45,151 nucleotides of DNA from an uncultured Gammaproteobacteria bacterium (GTDB lineage: Bacteria; Pseudomonadota; Gammaproteobacteria; Arenicellales; JAANXG01): positions 7,518-52,668 of the forward strand of contig CAMYMN010000034.1 of NCBI GenBank assembly GCA_947259395.1, in the 5' to 3' direction. Shown here one piece after another: positions 7,987-16,354 of the stretch (the first letter of the stretch is position 1; each line of letters opens with the position of its first letter). Position numbers and translations under genes: made by a program. The notes under the pieces are model-generated. The model had not been told where the DNA came from, searched no databases, and worked only from the letters and a program-made list of their open reading frames with translations.

Positions 7987-9645
7987 GTGGGGAATATTGA
8001 TAACGTCACCCTGAGTCAGCGGTGCAAGCGATGGTTGAGTACCATGCGTGAGGTATGGGTGCGCGTGCCTGGTTCTGCGCGGGTCACCGTCTCATTTTTC
8101 CGGGCGTTGCTGGTTGGCATCACGATCGGTGTGATCGCGTTGCACGTGATAAATTCGAACGATGGCATCGCGGCGCCCGAACAACCGTTCACTCTAGGCG
8201 GCGTCATTATTACCGGCGCCCAGGTGTTCGAACCTCAAGCATTCCTGCCGCTGTACCGGCATTTGCTCGGGCGCCAAGTGACCCGAGAACAACTGCAACA
8301 AGTCGCCGATGCAATCACCCAGCACTACCGTGATGCGGGTTTTCTCTTGTCGCAAGCGATCCTCCCGGCGCAGCCGGCCGAATTCGGTATTGTGCAGGTG
8401 CAAGTGGTGGAAGGCTACATCAGCCGCGCGCAGTTGGCTGGAGACGCTGGGGACCGGGGAGTCATCAACGCCTATCTGAAAAAGATCACCGCGATGCGTC
8501 CGCTGCGTGCCACGCGCCTGCAACGCTACTTGTTGCTGATCAATGATCTGCCTGGTGTTAATGCTCACTTCAAGATGCGGCCGCTGCCGGAGGCCGGCGC
8601 CTACGAAATTACCGCATTCGTCAACCGCAGGAAGCACCATGCGGCGCTCGGTATCGACAACCGCGGCAGCGAACGTCTCGGGCCGGGGCGCGGCAGTCTG
8701 TCGGTCAACTGGTACTCCCTGTTCCGGCGCCACGAACACATCGGCATGTGGTTGCGGTCATCCACCGATGCCGAGGAACTCAAGAATGTGGCGGCGGCGG
8801 GCGCGTGGCCGGTGGGCACGGAGGGGCAAATGGTCCTGGCCACGGCATCTTACACCGACGCCGAACCCGGTGGTGCGCTGCAGGACACGCAAACCGACAT
8901 CACCGCGGCGCGATTCATACTCGGTTACGAATTTTCGGCGATTCGCCGGCGCGGCCATTCCTTAGCACTGCGCGGGCGGTTGAAGTTGTATGACTCCAAG
9001 ACCGATCAGCGCGGATCGCGCATCCGGGAGGACAATCTGCGCAGCCTCAAACTTGCGGGCGACTATATCTGGTCGAGCAAGAAAACAGCGGTACGCGGTT
9101 TTGTACAGCTGAGCCAGGGCATAGATGGCCTCGGCGCGGAAAAGTTCACCGCGCCGGGCCGCTCCAACGCAGATCGTGACATAGACTTCACCAAAGCGGA
9201 GATGGAGTTGACCTATGTTACCAACTTGACGTCGGCCACCAGCGTGTTGTTGCAGCTCATGGCCCAGTACACCGACGACGTGCTGCCGTTCTCGGAGTAC
9301 TTTGATTTTGGGGGCCGTTATGTCGGGCGTGCGTATGACCCGGCGGAGCTCAGCGGCGACCGCGGCGCTGCCTTCAAGCTGGAACTGCGCTATGACACCA
9401 AGGTCCGTGCCGGGCCGGTATCCAAGATCCAGTTCTATGCCTACTACGATACCGGCGCGGTGTGGCGGCGCGATCGCAGCCGCAGTTGGCAACGCGAATC
9501 GGCGGCTGCCGCCGGTGGCGGCCTGCGGTTCAGGTTGCTGAAATCCCTGACCGGTTATCTGGAAGCCGCCAAACCGCTGACCCGGCCCAGCGAGGAAGAC
9601 GGGGACGATTTCCGGTTTTTCGTGCGGCTGGAATATCACTTCTGA
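7987..9645 (+). CDS. TpsB/ShlB-FhaC family outer-membrane transporter
   Basis: The 552-residue protein is a two-partner-secretion outer-membrane channel. An N-terminal hydrophobic signal (FRALLVGITIGVIALHVI) is followed by a POTRA_2 domain (about 65-140, VIITGAQVFEPQAFLPLYRHLLG). A ShlB-type barrel region runs to a terminal LEYHF, a normal outer-membrane end with Phe last. Barrel signatures include GIDNRGSERLGPGRGSLSVN and FSEYFDFGGRYVGRAYDP (motif containing the lid-region FxxGG). The GTG start at 7987 has GGAG upstream; the ATG at 8044 would still leave a signal peptide. A TTGACA at 7901 may be a -35 box. No TpsA exoprotein gene lies beside it, so its cargo is unknown. It is divergent from the FecR-CHASE2 genes. 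Confidence 0.88.
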   Translation: MGNIDNVTLSQRCKRWLSTMREVWVRVPGSARVTVSFFRALLVGITIGVIALHVINSNDGIAAPEQPFTLGGVIITGAQVFEPQAFLPLYRHLLGRQVTREQLQQVADAITQHYRDAGFLLSQAILPAQPAEFGIVQVQVVEGYISRAQLAGDAGDRGVINAYLKKITAMRPLRATRLQRYLLLINDLPGVNAHFKMRPLPEAGAYEITAFVNRRKHHAALGIDNRGSERLGPGRGSLSVNWYSLFRRHEHIGMWLRSSTDAEELKNVAAAGAWPVGTEGQMVLATASYTDAEPGGALQDTQTDITAARFILGYEFSAIRRRGHSLALRGRLKLYDSKTDQRGSRIREDNLRSLKLAGDYIWSSKKTAVRGFVQLSQGIDGLGAEKFTAPGRSNADRDIDFTKAEMELTYVTNLTSATSVLLQLMAQYTDDVLPFSEYFDFGGRYVGRAYDPAELSGDRGAAFKLELRYDTKVRAGPVSKIQFYAYYDTGAVWRRDRSRSWQRESAAAAGGGLRFRLLKSLTGYLEAAKPLTRPSEEDGDDFRFFVRLEYHF

Positions 9646-9932
9646 TCACAAATCGAGGACCGGAGATCGGGGTTCGGCGCTCGGTGTCTGGAGACCGTAC
9701 GCACGAAAAACGTCGCTCTTCCATCCCCGGCACGTGGGGTGTTACTCAGTGGTGAGCCGAATATCTGCGTATCACACGGCGGCGGATTGTTCGGCGATGC
9801 GCGATTTAATCTATGGAATATAATATAGAATCAATTACTTTCTTATATCGAGAACAAGCCGATGCGAACCGCCAATGATGCTCCGCCAATTCTGGATGCC
9901 GTGACTGTAAACGGAAGGCTATTTGCAGGCGA

Positions 9933-10427
9933 TTGGCGATGTTAACCGCAAGACCGGTGTATGGCGCGTGCCTGTTGGCGTGCGTGGGTCTGATGGGGTT
10001 CGCGCTCTACCTGCAACACGCCGAGGGCCTGGAACCGTGCCCGTTGTGTATCTTTCAACGCATCGTCTTTGTTGCGCTCACCGTCGTTTGCTTCATTGCA
10101 CTGGTGCACAACCCGCCGGGATGGGGGCGCCGTATGTATGGTGGCGCCGCGCTGGTGTTATCCGCCGCCGGTGCGGCATTGGCGGCGCGGCACGTGTGGA
10201 TCCAGATGTTTCCCGAGGTCGCGGAATGCGGGCCGGGTCTTGGTTACATGCTCGACCGCTTTCCTTTGACCGAGGTATTTAGCCAGGTGTTGAAGGGCAC
10301 CGGCGACTGTGCCGATGTCCTGTGGACTTTCTTGGGACTTTCAATCCCCGCCTGGACCCTGGTCGTGTTTGTCGTGTTTCTTTTCGTGTCGTTGGCCTTC
10401 GTGATCCGGCCGCCGGCGTCTGGATGA
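9933..10427 (+). CDS. dsbB: Disulfide bond formation protein DsbB
   Basis: The 164-residue, four-helix inner-membrane protein reoxidises DsbA and passes electrons to quinone. The first periplasmic loop holds EPCPLCIFQR (CxxC), and the second holds the Cys pair in AECGPGLG and GTGDCADVLW. The Arg after the CxxC (FQR) is the quinone-interacting residue in the family. The start may be TTG at 9933 or ATG at 9939. The gene stands alone. The 287-bp leader (9646-9932) is AT-rich near 9825 (TATAATATAGAATC) and could hold its promoter. Confidence 0.95.
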   Translation: MAMLTARPVYGACLLACVGLMGFALYLQHAEGLEPCPLCIFQRIVFVALTVVCFIALVHNPPGWGRRMYGGAALVLSAAGAALAARHVWIQMFPEVAECGPGLGYMLDRFPLTEVFSQVLKGTGDCADVLWTFLGLSIPAWTLVVFVVFLFVSLAFVIRPPASG

Positions 10428-10455
10428 CCTTGGACACCAATGCGGGCGACCAGGT

Positions 10456-10469
10456 CTGATTAAAATCAG
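10456..10469. terminator. Small palindrome between convergent dsbB and queD
   Basis: CTGATTAAAATCAG is a perfect 14-bp palindrome just after dsbB. It lies beyond the shifted 3' end of the queD-like gene on the other strand. It might help terminate both genes, but the stem is short and there is no clear T-tract. Confidence 0.25.
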
Positions 10470-10475
10470 CACACG

Positions 10476-10962
10476 TTACTCGTTAAGCATCAGGTCTGCA
10501 CTCGGGAAATCAGCGTAACTGTTTGGGGTCTCATAGACGCGGATCTTTTTTGCCTGTACATGCCCATTACCAATGTTTGGCTAAGTGCTCACAAGTGGGA
10601 GGGAAAGGTACGAGATACACTTTGAAACCGGCTATGTTCGATACCGTCTTCGCAGCCTGATGTTCTTTGACCCATTGAATGTCACTCTTTGAGATGCCGA
10701 GCATTTGCGTCACCGTTTCGTCATCCGCATCGACGATCAAGCCGTGATCACATAAGTGTGAGATCTGTTTCTCCAATTCTTCTTTAACAACCGAAAAATC
10801 GATCACCATGCCTCTCTCCGGACCAGAGTTTTGTAGGTCTGTGGCCTGACATGTAGCATGAATTTCATATCGGTGCCCATGCAGGTTTCGACATTCGGAA
10901 GTATGATCCGGAATACGGTGTCCGGCATCTATGCAGACTTTTCGCGTTATCTCGTACATCAA
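10476..10962 (-). CDS. queD: 6-pyruvoyl-tetrahydropterin synthase / QueD-like enzyme, frameshifted
   Basis: The uninterrupted frame (10567-10962, 131 residues) has the zinc site of the family: DAGHRIP provides one His and LHGHRYEIHA two more. The nucleophile Cys is in SECRNLHGH, and DFSVVKEEL and PTCEHLAKHW follow. The frame stops at LAKHW, but the next frame continues NGHVQAKKIRVYETPNSY, the normal end of the family with the catalytic-site Glu of YETP, and stops at 10476. Dropping one T near 10570 restores the protein to about 161 residues. QueD makes 6-carboxytetrahydropterin for queuosine synthesis; the pterin-synthase subtype is not certain. Without repair the protein lacks its final strand and active-site Glu. 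Confidence 0.75.
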
Positions 10963-11181
10963 ATATCGCTGACGATGTATTTAGCGTTGCTTATGTGAAC
11001 ATAAATAAAGATCAAAGAGCGCCAATAATGAATTAGCTGACGCCGGGATGGAGATCGCAATCAATCAGTCATAAATCTACCGATATATTGTTCTCGAACC
11101 ACAACATTACACGACGTATAAGCGCGGAAACAGGGCATCGGCCTCAATAGTATGAAAAACCAGTGATGATCCTCACGCGAC

Positions 11182-11442
11182 TCAGCGCATACTGGAGAGA
11201 TTGGTGATTAGCGCGGTCTGTGCCCGGCGTATTTGCTCGGCTATTTTGTGCGCCAGATCACGATCCGCGCCACAATGATGCATGATCAGTTTGGTATAAC
11301 GCTCGCCATCATCGAGCACCGCATTGAGCATTGCGTCCTTTATGATCTCGGTCACCTGGCTGCGCACGTTGTTGGGGGGTTCGGCATGCAGAACCTCACA
11401 CACCGCTCGGGCGGTGATTTCAGCGCGGTCTTTAAGATCCAT
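11182..11442 (-). CDS. Small conserved-looking hypothetical protein
   Basis: The 86-residue, mostly helical protein starts MDLKDRAEITARAVCEVLHA and has no signal peptide or recognised domain. It contains HHCGADRDLAHKIAEQI with a His-His-Cys that could bind metal (speculative). A GAGGA ribosome site lies 8-9 nt before the ATG. It stands alone, between the queD-like gene and the DksA-like gene on the opposite strand. Codon use looks like the neighbouring genes, so I regard it as real but of unknown function. Confidence 0.55.
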   Translation of the reverse strand: MDLKDRAEITARAVCEVLHAEPPNNVRSQVTEIIKDAMLNAVLDDGERYTKLIMHHCGADRDLAHKIAEQIRRAQTALITNLSSMR

Positions 11443-11510
11443 GGCGATGGGTCCTCAACTGGGTTGGCGGAAATGGGGCGTTCAACGGCTAAAGAAGGAT
11501 AACAAGAACA

Positions 11511-11693
11511 GTGTATCTTCGATACTTTCTGATACGTATTGTAACGAGCCCGTGTATCGCATTAAGGACATTGATAAAATTACTGATTCCAAAGACAGTG
11601 GTAGCGCTTCTTTTCGCCATCTTGGTGCAATATACGGGCAACAATTCAAAGATATCGTACACTGCCGACGCGATGCGTGATTACCGGCGTTAA
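11511..11693 (+). CDS. Possible small membrane protein
   Basis: A 60-codon frame starting with GTG encodes a hydrophobic stretch (LIKLLIPKTVVALLFAILVQY) with basic flanks, compatible with one membrane helix. AAGAAGGA lies about 13 nt upstream, a little far. The TAA and intergenic sequence precede the DksA-like gene by about 30 bp. No family is recognised and it may be spurious. Confidence 0.2.
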   Translation: MYLRYFLIRIVTSPCIALRTLIKLLIPKTVVALLFAILVQYTGNNSKISYTADAMRDYRR

Positions 11694-11719
11694 CACTGCA
11701 TTATTACGAAGTAAATCGA

Positions 11720-12082
11720 ATGTTTGATGATACTAGCCTGTTGACGTTCAAAGAGCGGCTGATCCAAACACAGCGAGAATTGCTGAAACTCGAGGAGAGC
11801 GGTAGCGACATGGCAAAGACCGTTGAACTAGATCAGTCCCGGGTCGGGAGGTTGTCGCGGATGGATGCACTTCAAGGACAGGCCATGTCTCTCGAATTGA
11901 GAAGACGGCGGCAGGCCGAATTACGCAGGATCTCAAAGGCGTTGCGTCGTATGGATGACGGTGAGTATGGGTATTGCGAGAGTTGCGGTTTGGCGATAGC
12001 CGTCAAACGGCTCGAATTCGATCCCGCGGTGGACTTGTGTATCGATTGCGCCAGGGACTTGGAGAAAGGCGCGCCGCGTTAA
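11720..12082 (+). CDS. DksA/TraR-type zinc finger protein
   Basis: The 120-residue protein has an N-terminal coiled coil and a C-terminal four-Cys zinc finger: GYCESCGLAI and LCIDCARDLEK (CxxC...CxxC). This is the TraR/DksA C4 class that binds the RNA polymerase secondary channel. The coiled-coil tip does not show the DxxDxA motif of true DksA in a recognisable form. Its MDALQGQAM segment resembles short DksA-like paralogues, so the transcriptional role is inferred. It ends 17 bp before a family A repeat. Confidence 0.88.
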   Translation: MFDDTSLLTFKERLIQTQRELLKLEESGSDMAKTVELDQSRVGRLSRMDALQGQAMSLELRRRRQAELRRISKALRRMDDGEYGYCESCGLAIAVKRLEFDPAVDLCIDCARDLEKGAPR

Positions 12083-12099
12083 TAGTGACTATATGATGA

Positions 12100-12396
12100 C
12101 TAGCCCGCATATTGCACCAGTCGGCCACTGGCCTTAACGTAATTGAATGAAAAACCGATTTCTTATATCGAATCTATACCATTTTTCCCGGGTACGTTTT
12201 GTACACGGCCGGTGTCCTATCCGGGCTCTGACTGGTCCAGGCACGCCTGCACTTGTGCTGGTGTCGTTGCAGTACTTGGACTTCACCCAAGCCATAGCTA
12301 CGGCTATGACTTTCGCTCCAGTCCGGCGTTCAGCCGCCCCTGTCCCTTGTGCTGCGCGGAGTCGCAGTGTGCGCCAGCTTCCCGGATACTGGTGCA
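12100..12396. repeat. MITE-like element, family A copy 2, right end truncated
   Basis: The left terminal repeat CTAGCCCGCATATTGCACCA (12100-12121) is intact. The interior shares AAGCCATAGCTACGGCTATG, CTTTCGCTCCAGTCCGGCG, TTCAGCCGCCCCTGTCC and CAGCTTCCCGGATACTGGTGCA with the other copies. Only the inner 9 bp of the right terminal repeat remain before the sequence passes into the GGDEF gene at about 12397. The last 22 codons and the stop of that gene lie inside the element. Confidence 0.8.
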
Positions 12397-13697
12397 CCCA
12401 CAGAGGCATCAAGGGTGACGTGGGCCGCCGCTGCTTGCCGTACACAGTTTCGTCCCGCCGCCTTGGCGCGGTACAGGGCCTGATCCGCGGCCTCAATCAA
12501 GGCTTCCATGGAGTCCCCATCTTGCGGAAAGGTGGCGACCCCCACGCTGATGGTAGTGGTTATTGTGTGCCCATCCGAGGTGTGCACTTTTTTGTCTGCG
12601 GCCATGCTGCGGATACGCTCCGCAGTTTCCATCGCCGCATCCCATTTTGTGTCTGGCATGATGACGGCGAATTCCTCGCCGCCGACGCGGGCCACCCGAT
12701 CCACCGCCCGCATGTCGCGGTTCAATACCAGAGCCAGGGTACGCAGCACCCGGTCGCCCGCGCGGTGGCCATAGCGATCGGTTATGTCCTTGAAGTGATC
12801 GGCGTCGACCAACAGCAGTGAGAACGGCCGGCCACTGCGCGCGGCGCGGCTGATCTCCTCGTGAAACAAACGGTTGAATTCGCGGCGCACGTACAGGCCG
12901 GTCAGTTCGTCTCGCGTCGCCAGCTGTTCGATCCTGGTTGCCATAGCGTTGAGCGTTTTTCCGAGCTTACCCAACTCGTCATCACTCGGCAGCGCTACGC
13001 GGTGATTCAAACGCCCTTCCCGCAATGCCGAGACACCCTCGTCCAGCATACGGATTGGATTGAGAATCGTACGTGCGAGCAGGAGTCCCCCAATGACGGC
13101 AATGAGGATCGCTATCGCGAAGGTCACTACGGTCGTCACGCTGGCATCAGTTTTGGTATTCTCGACCCGCCTGACGTGCTCTCCCAATTCATCGATAACA
13201 TATTGATGCAGATAATCAAGCTCGTTGATCGCATCGTCGACAACTTTGTCGAATCGCTCCATTTGATGACCGGCGGCCTGGGGATCCTCGGGCGGATACG
13301 AATCATGAAAGAGTTCCTGTCCCAATCCGCGGGCACGTATCCACTGGTTCCGGACGCGCAACAACGCAGCGCGCTCTTGTTCTTCGCTGAAGTGTCCCTC
13401 GTCCAGCGCTTCGAGTGCTTTGTCGACCTTTTCAGCAAGTCGTACGAAGTTGCCGTGTTCTTCTGGATTGCCGTGAATTAAGTAGTCATTGGGGGGCATC
13501 ACCACCTTCAGCAACAGTATTTGCAGCTCGATGACGGGCATGAGTTCGCGGCGTACTTCTTCTTCCGCCTCACCAACGCCATCCACGATTTTCACAAAGA
13601 AGAACGCGCCGGCTGTCGCCATCAGCAACATGGGTACCAGCATGATACTTGTAGCGAGTATGGTGCGGGCGCCAACGGATAAGGACCGATGTTTCAT
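12330..13697 (-). CDS. Membrane HAMP-GGDEF diguanylate cyclase
   Basis: The 455-residue protein has a membrane helix (about 13-36), a helical periplasmic sensor (about 37-185), a second helix (about 187-210, VTFAIAILIAVIGGLLLA), HAMP (about 211-263) and GGDEF (about 265-425). RVGGEEFAVIMPD is an active-type GG(D/E)EF motif. DELTGLYVRREF and DADHFKDITDRYGHRAGD are the nucleotide and metal-binding segments. Cyclic-di-GMP synthesis is therefore likely. The final residues GAPVSGKLAHTATPRSTR and onwards are encoded by the truncated family A repeat, so the native C-terminus was replaced or extended; the catalytic domain is complete before that point. Confidence 0.92.
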   Translation of the reverse strand: MKHRSLSVGARTILATSIMLVPMLLMATAGAFFFVKIVDGVGEAEEEVRRELMPVIELQILLLKVVMPPNDYLIHGNPEEHGNFVRLAEKVDKALEALDEGHFSEEQERAALLRVRNQWIRARGLGQELFHDSYPPEDPQAAGHQMERFDKVVDDAINELDYLHQYVIDELGEHVRRVENTKTDASVTTVVTFAIAILIAVIGGLLLARTILNPIRMLDEGVSALREGRLNHRVALPSDDELGKLGKTLNAMATRIEQLATRDELTGLYVRREFNRLFHEEISRAARSGRPFSLLLVDADHFKDITDRYGHRAGDRVLRTLALVLNRDMRAVDRVARVGGEEFAVIMPDTKWDAAMETAERIRSMAADKKVHTSDGHTITTTISVGVATFPQDGDSMEALIEAADQALYRAKAAGRNCVRQAAAAHVTLDASVGAPVSGKLAHTATPRSTRDRGG

Positions 13698-14241
13698 TGT
13701 TCAACCATTCTGCGCGACGTCGCATCGTCGGAGAACCCACGGCCTTTAGTGAGCCCTCCAGCTGTGAATCCCGATGAATAACCAGCGTTACATGTGCTGA
13801 GTCGTAGCCCGACCACGGGATATTAAGGCCAATACCCTGTGATTTTAGTATGGCTTAATTTTGCGTATTCGCAACTGCGTACGCATCGAATCCGTGCCTA
13901 ATGCGTAGTAGATGCCGCCGGTGTAGTTTCGCGGCTTGCATTGCTATCAATGCTCTCGCGCCGGTCGGGTTTGTAAAGAGAGGGAACGGAGGTCAGACAA
14001 CTTGAATTAGGGTGTCTACTCCGACGTTTATTTTGCTCGCTGGAGCGCACGTGAAGACTTTCGAGACCACGCCAGCGGTGGGAAAGTCCCGCGTCTATTC
14101 AGGGCTACACCGAGGCCACCTGCAGCGCCTGCTCCGGGTAAAGGCAACGTTCGACGCGCCAAGTTGCGCAGCAAGTGCGGAGCGGGGTGCAATGGTATGG
14201 TATGCAGTCACTGATTTCGTCGCCTCGATGCATTATGCGCG
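13698..14241. other. Long intergenic region without a recognised gene
   Basis: This is 544 bp between the GGDEF gene start and the end of the next minus-strand gene. An 80-codon plus-strand frame (14012-14254, GTG start) has no recognisable motif, poor composition and overlaps the next gene, so it is not called. Upstream of the GGDEF gene the sequence is moderately AT-rich (about 13800-13880). It may be a degraded remnant. I see no clear RNA gene. Confidence 0.5.
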
Positions 14242-14634
14242 TCAGGGCATTTGAATCTTACCGCCGCCCGGAAGATCGCCGGGTCCGCCTGGACCCACTT
14301 GCGGCACCACGATCGATGAACTCGCTTGTCGGCGCAACTCCTTGAGTTCTTCGACAGTCCGGTCGACGGCCTTTTTGGCTTCTTCGGCGAAGCGCTCTAT
14401 CGCTTCATCGAGCGAGCCGGCGCTGATATCGAAACTGACCGGCACTGCGCCCATTGGCGTGAGCAGTTGGGCCTGACCGACGTACAGTTCCGAACGGCTT
14501 GTATCGGGTGAGCCGTCGGCCTTGATGGGCGTGAGCCGGCGGACGGTTCCCATTTTTCGATCGGTGAACACTTCCTCAAGGTAAAGGTCCGCGGGGTCCA
14601 TATTCAGGTCGGTTGCGTTGACATTAGGTTCCAC
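14242..14634 (-). CDS. Conserved hypothetical cytoplasmic protein
   Basis: The protein is about 130 residues. The segment [20 protein letters not shown] with [10 protein letters not shown] and [20 protein letters not shown] forms a beta-rich first half. A long helix ([20 protein letters not shown]) and [14 protein letters not shown] end it. I recall similar uncharacterised gammaproteobacterial proteins with the EEVFTDR and GTIRRLTPV motifs, but no function is known. GTG at 14634 is my start choice; a TTG at 14652 or ATG at 14601 are alternatives. There is no signal peptide. Confidence 0.7.
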   Translation of the reverse strand: MEPNVNATDLNMDPADLYLEEVFTDRKMGTVRRLTPIKADGSPDTSRSELYVGQAQLLTPMGAVPVSFDISAGSLDEAIERFAEEAKKAVDRTVEELKELRRQASSSIVVPQVGPGGPGDLPGGGKIQMP

Positions 14635-14974
14635 GTTGCTTCTACACTCCAATTTCGCTGGGGATCTCTGGGGTAGAGGGTATCATCTGATGGCAGTCGG
14701 TTTCGATAGGCAGCCATCGGATTTGCGTCCCGTTTGCATTGCCACCCCCACTCGGGAACAGACAGGAGAGCGGGAAACGGCTGGATTGTTGTCCGGCGTG
14801 ATACTCAGGTACGGCTCGCTTCTGACCCTGCTCAGGCCAAGCATGCGGTGTTTTCTGTGCGCCATACCTGGTGTGTTGTCCTGTTTGCATCGTCCGGGAT
14901 GGCGAGAAATGAGCGTATACTACCGTGTCCTAAGGCCAACGAACCACTGTCTACAAGATCTCAAGGAGGTCGTG

Positions 14975-15415
14975 TTGGAATACTTACATACGATGATTCG
15001 AATCAGTGATATCGAAGCATCGCTGGATTTTTTTTGTAATAAACTGGGGCTCACGGAAATCAGCCGCAGAGAATCTCCCCAGGGTCGTTATACCTTGATA
15101 TTTCTTGCGGCACCCAACGATAGTGAACGTGCGCAGCAAGACAAAGCGCCGATGGTAGAATTGACTTATAACTGGGATCCTGAACAATACGCAGGCGGTC
15201 GTAACTTCGGTCATTTGGCATACCGGGTCGATAACATATACGAGGTTTGTCAGCGATTGATGGACGGCGGCGTCATCATCAACCGGCCGCCCAGAGATGG
15301 CTACATGGCGTTCATCCGTTCACCCGATCAAATCTCCATTGAGCTGCTGCAAAAAGGAGATCCGTTGCCAGCCCAGGAACCGTGGGTATCTATGGCGAAT
15401 ACAGGTGAATGGTAG
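14975..15415 (+). CDS. gloA: Lactoylglutathione lyase (glyoxalase I)
   Basis: The roughly 146-residue protein has the two-module glyoxalase I fold and all four metal ligands. His is in [10 protein letters not shown], Glu in MVELTYNW, His in [11 protein letters not shown], and Glu in SIELLQKG. It isomerises the methylglyoxal-glutathione hemithioacetal to lactoylglutathione. AAGGAGG at 14963-14969 places TTG at 14975 as the start (5-nt spacing); GTG at 14972 and ATG at 14993 are in frame. The open frame reaches back to 14618, but that part has no homology and lies upstream of the ribosome site. The C-terminal tail [17 protein letters not shown] is slightly longer than in E. coli GloA. Confidence 0.93.
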   Translation: MEYLHTMIRISDIEASLDFFCNKLGLTEISRRESPQGRYTLIFLAAPNDSERAQQDKAPMVELTYNWDPEQYAGGRNFGHLAYRVDNIYEVCQRLMDGGVIINRPPRDGYMAFIRSPDQISIELLQKGDPLPAQEPWVSMANTGEW

Positions 15416-15519
15416 TACGCAAGATGAGGATCACTTGATCAATTTCGCCAGTTCGTCAGCACTGTGCGTGCGCGTAAAAATGCGTCTTGGAAGAAAAGTT
15501 TCTTTATGTGGGATTGTGT

Positions 15520-15694
15520 TATACTGACTCGACAAGCGGTAAGGTTTAAATGTTCACCGCCGAATAAAAGTTAGCACTAGTTCTAATTGCATGTTATTCA
15601 GGTCATTTACAAAGTACCCTCCCGGTTCTATCCCTGTATGCCTCGTATGATTTGCAATAGGACGGTTATATATTTAATACAGAGGTAAGATTAC
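15520..15694 (+). promoter_or_regulatory. Candidate promoter -10 and long leader of the cold-shock gene
   Basis: TATACT at 15520-15525 resembles a -10 box and would give a leader of about 165 nt before the cspA-like ATG. Long structured leaders are typical of cold-shock genes. Within it AGCGGT and ACCGCC (about 15535-15565) can pair. The -35 region is poor, so the promoter is tentative. Confidence 0.35.
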
Positions 15695-15901
15695 ATGGCT
15701 ACAGGTACCGTCAAATGGTTTAACGAATCCAAAGGTTACGGCTTTATTTCCCCATCCGACGGCAATCAGGATGTATTTGTACATTATTCCGCTATCGTAG
15801 GTAGTGGATACCGGTCCCTGGCAGAAGGTCAGACCGTGAGCTTTGAGGTGGAAAAGGGCCCCAAGGGCCTGCAAGCGGCTCAGGTCAAGGTCGAGAGTTA
15901 A
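15695..15901 (+). CDS. cspA: CspA-family cold-shock protein
   Basis: The 68-residue single cold-shock domain has both nucleic-acid binding motifs, [11 protein letters not shown] (RNP1) and VFVHYSAI (RNP2), and begins [12 protein letters not shown]. It is a single-stranded RNA/DNA chaperone. An AGAGGTAAG ribosome site precedes the ATG. An RRM protein gene follows 104 bp downstream on the same strand; the two may form an RNA-chaperone unit, though a hairpin lies between them. Confidence 0.95.
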   Translation: MATGTVKWFNESKGYGFISPSDGNQDVFVHYSAIVGSGYRSLAEGQTVSFEVEKGPKGLQAAQVKVES

Positions 15902-15929
15902 AACTTCAACCACTTCCACCATTACGTGA

Positions 15930-15951
15930 ACCCCGCAAGAGTTTGTGGGGT
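15930..15951 (+). terminator. Hairpin after the cold-shock gene
   Basis: ACCCCGCAA pairs with TTTGTGGGGT across a 4-nt loop (9 bp including one G-U), 28 nt after the stop. The following CGTTAATAATTG is only weakly T-rich. It may attenuate readthrough into the RRM gene. Confidence 0.45.
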
Positions 15952-16005
15952 CGTTAATAATTGTCCCAACTGGTGTTGGTGCTCATCGATTGGCGAGGGT
16001 GAGTT

Positions 16006-16284
16006 TTGAAAAGAATGTTCGTTGGTAATTTACCAAGTGACGCATCCGAAGACGGAGTTCGCGAGTTGTTTTCAGAGTTTGGAACGGTGCGTTCGATTCA
16101 GCTGGCTTCTGATGTTTTTACCGGCAAATGCCGGGGCTTCGGCTTTATAGAAATGGAAGGGCACGAGGCCAGAGCGGCTATCGCTGGCCTCGACGGTAAG
16201 ACCTTTGGTGGCAAACCATTGAAAGTCCGCTATGAGGATACCCGTGGCCGTGGAAGAGGCGGAAAGAAAAGACGGCGTCGTTGA
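16006..16284 (+). CDS. Small RNA-recognition-motif (RRM) protein
   Basis: The 92-residue protein is one RRM domain with RNP2 (MFVGNLP) and RNP1 (KCRGFGFIEM), ending in an RGRGRGGKKRRRR basic tail. Such glycine/arginine-tailed single-RRM proteins occur in cyanobacteria and many proteobacteria. They bind RNA and are often cold-induced, which matches the cspA gene just upstream. The start is TTG at 16006; ATG at 16015 would lose the first strand residues KR only. Confidence 0.9.
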   Translation: MKRMFVGNLPSDASEDGVRELFSEFGTVRSIQLASDVFTGKCRGFGFIEMEGHEARAAIAGLDGKTFGGKPLKVRYEDTRGRGRGGKKRRRR

Positions 16285-16354
16285 CAGCGTATTCAGCGGT
16301 ATCTGTAGAGGTTGAAAGTAGCGCGATTATCGGTGCTGTCCCTCGGTTGTCCGC

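Noticed and set aside
14012-14254. 80-codon plus-strand frame in the long gap
   Set aside because: No motif, overlaps the 3' end of a more convincing minus-strand gene, and its composition is unlike neighbouring proteins.
14618-14974. N-terminal extension of the glyoxalase frame
   Set aside because: A strong AAGGAGG site and the conserved LHTMIRISD start at 14975 show that the true protein begins there.
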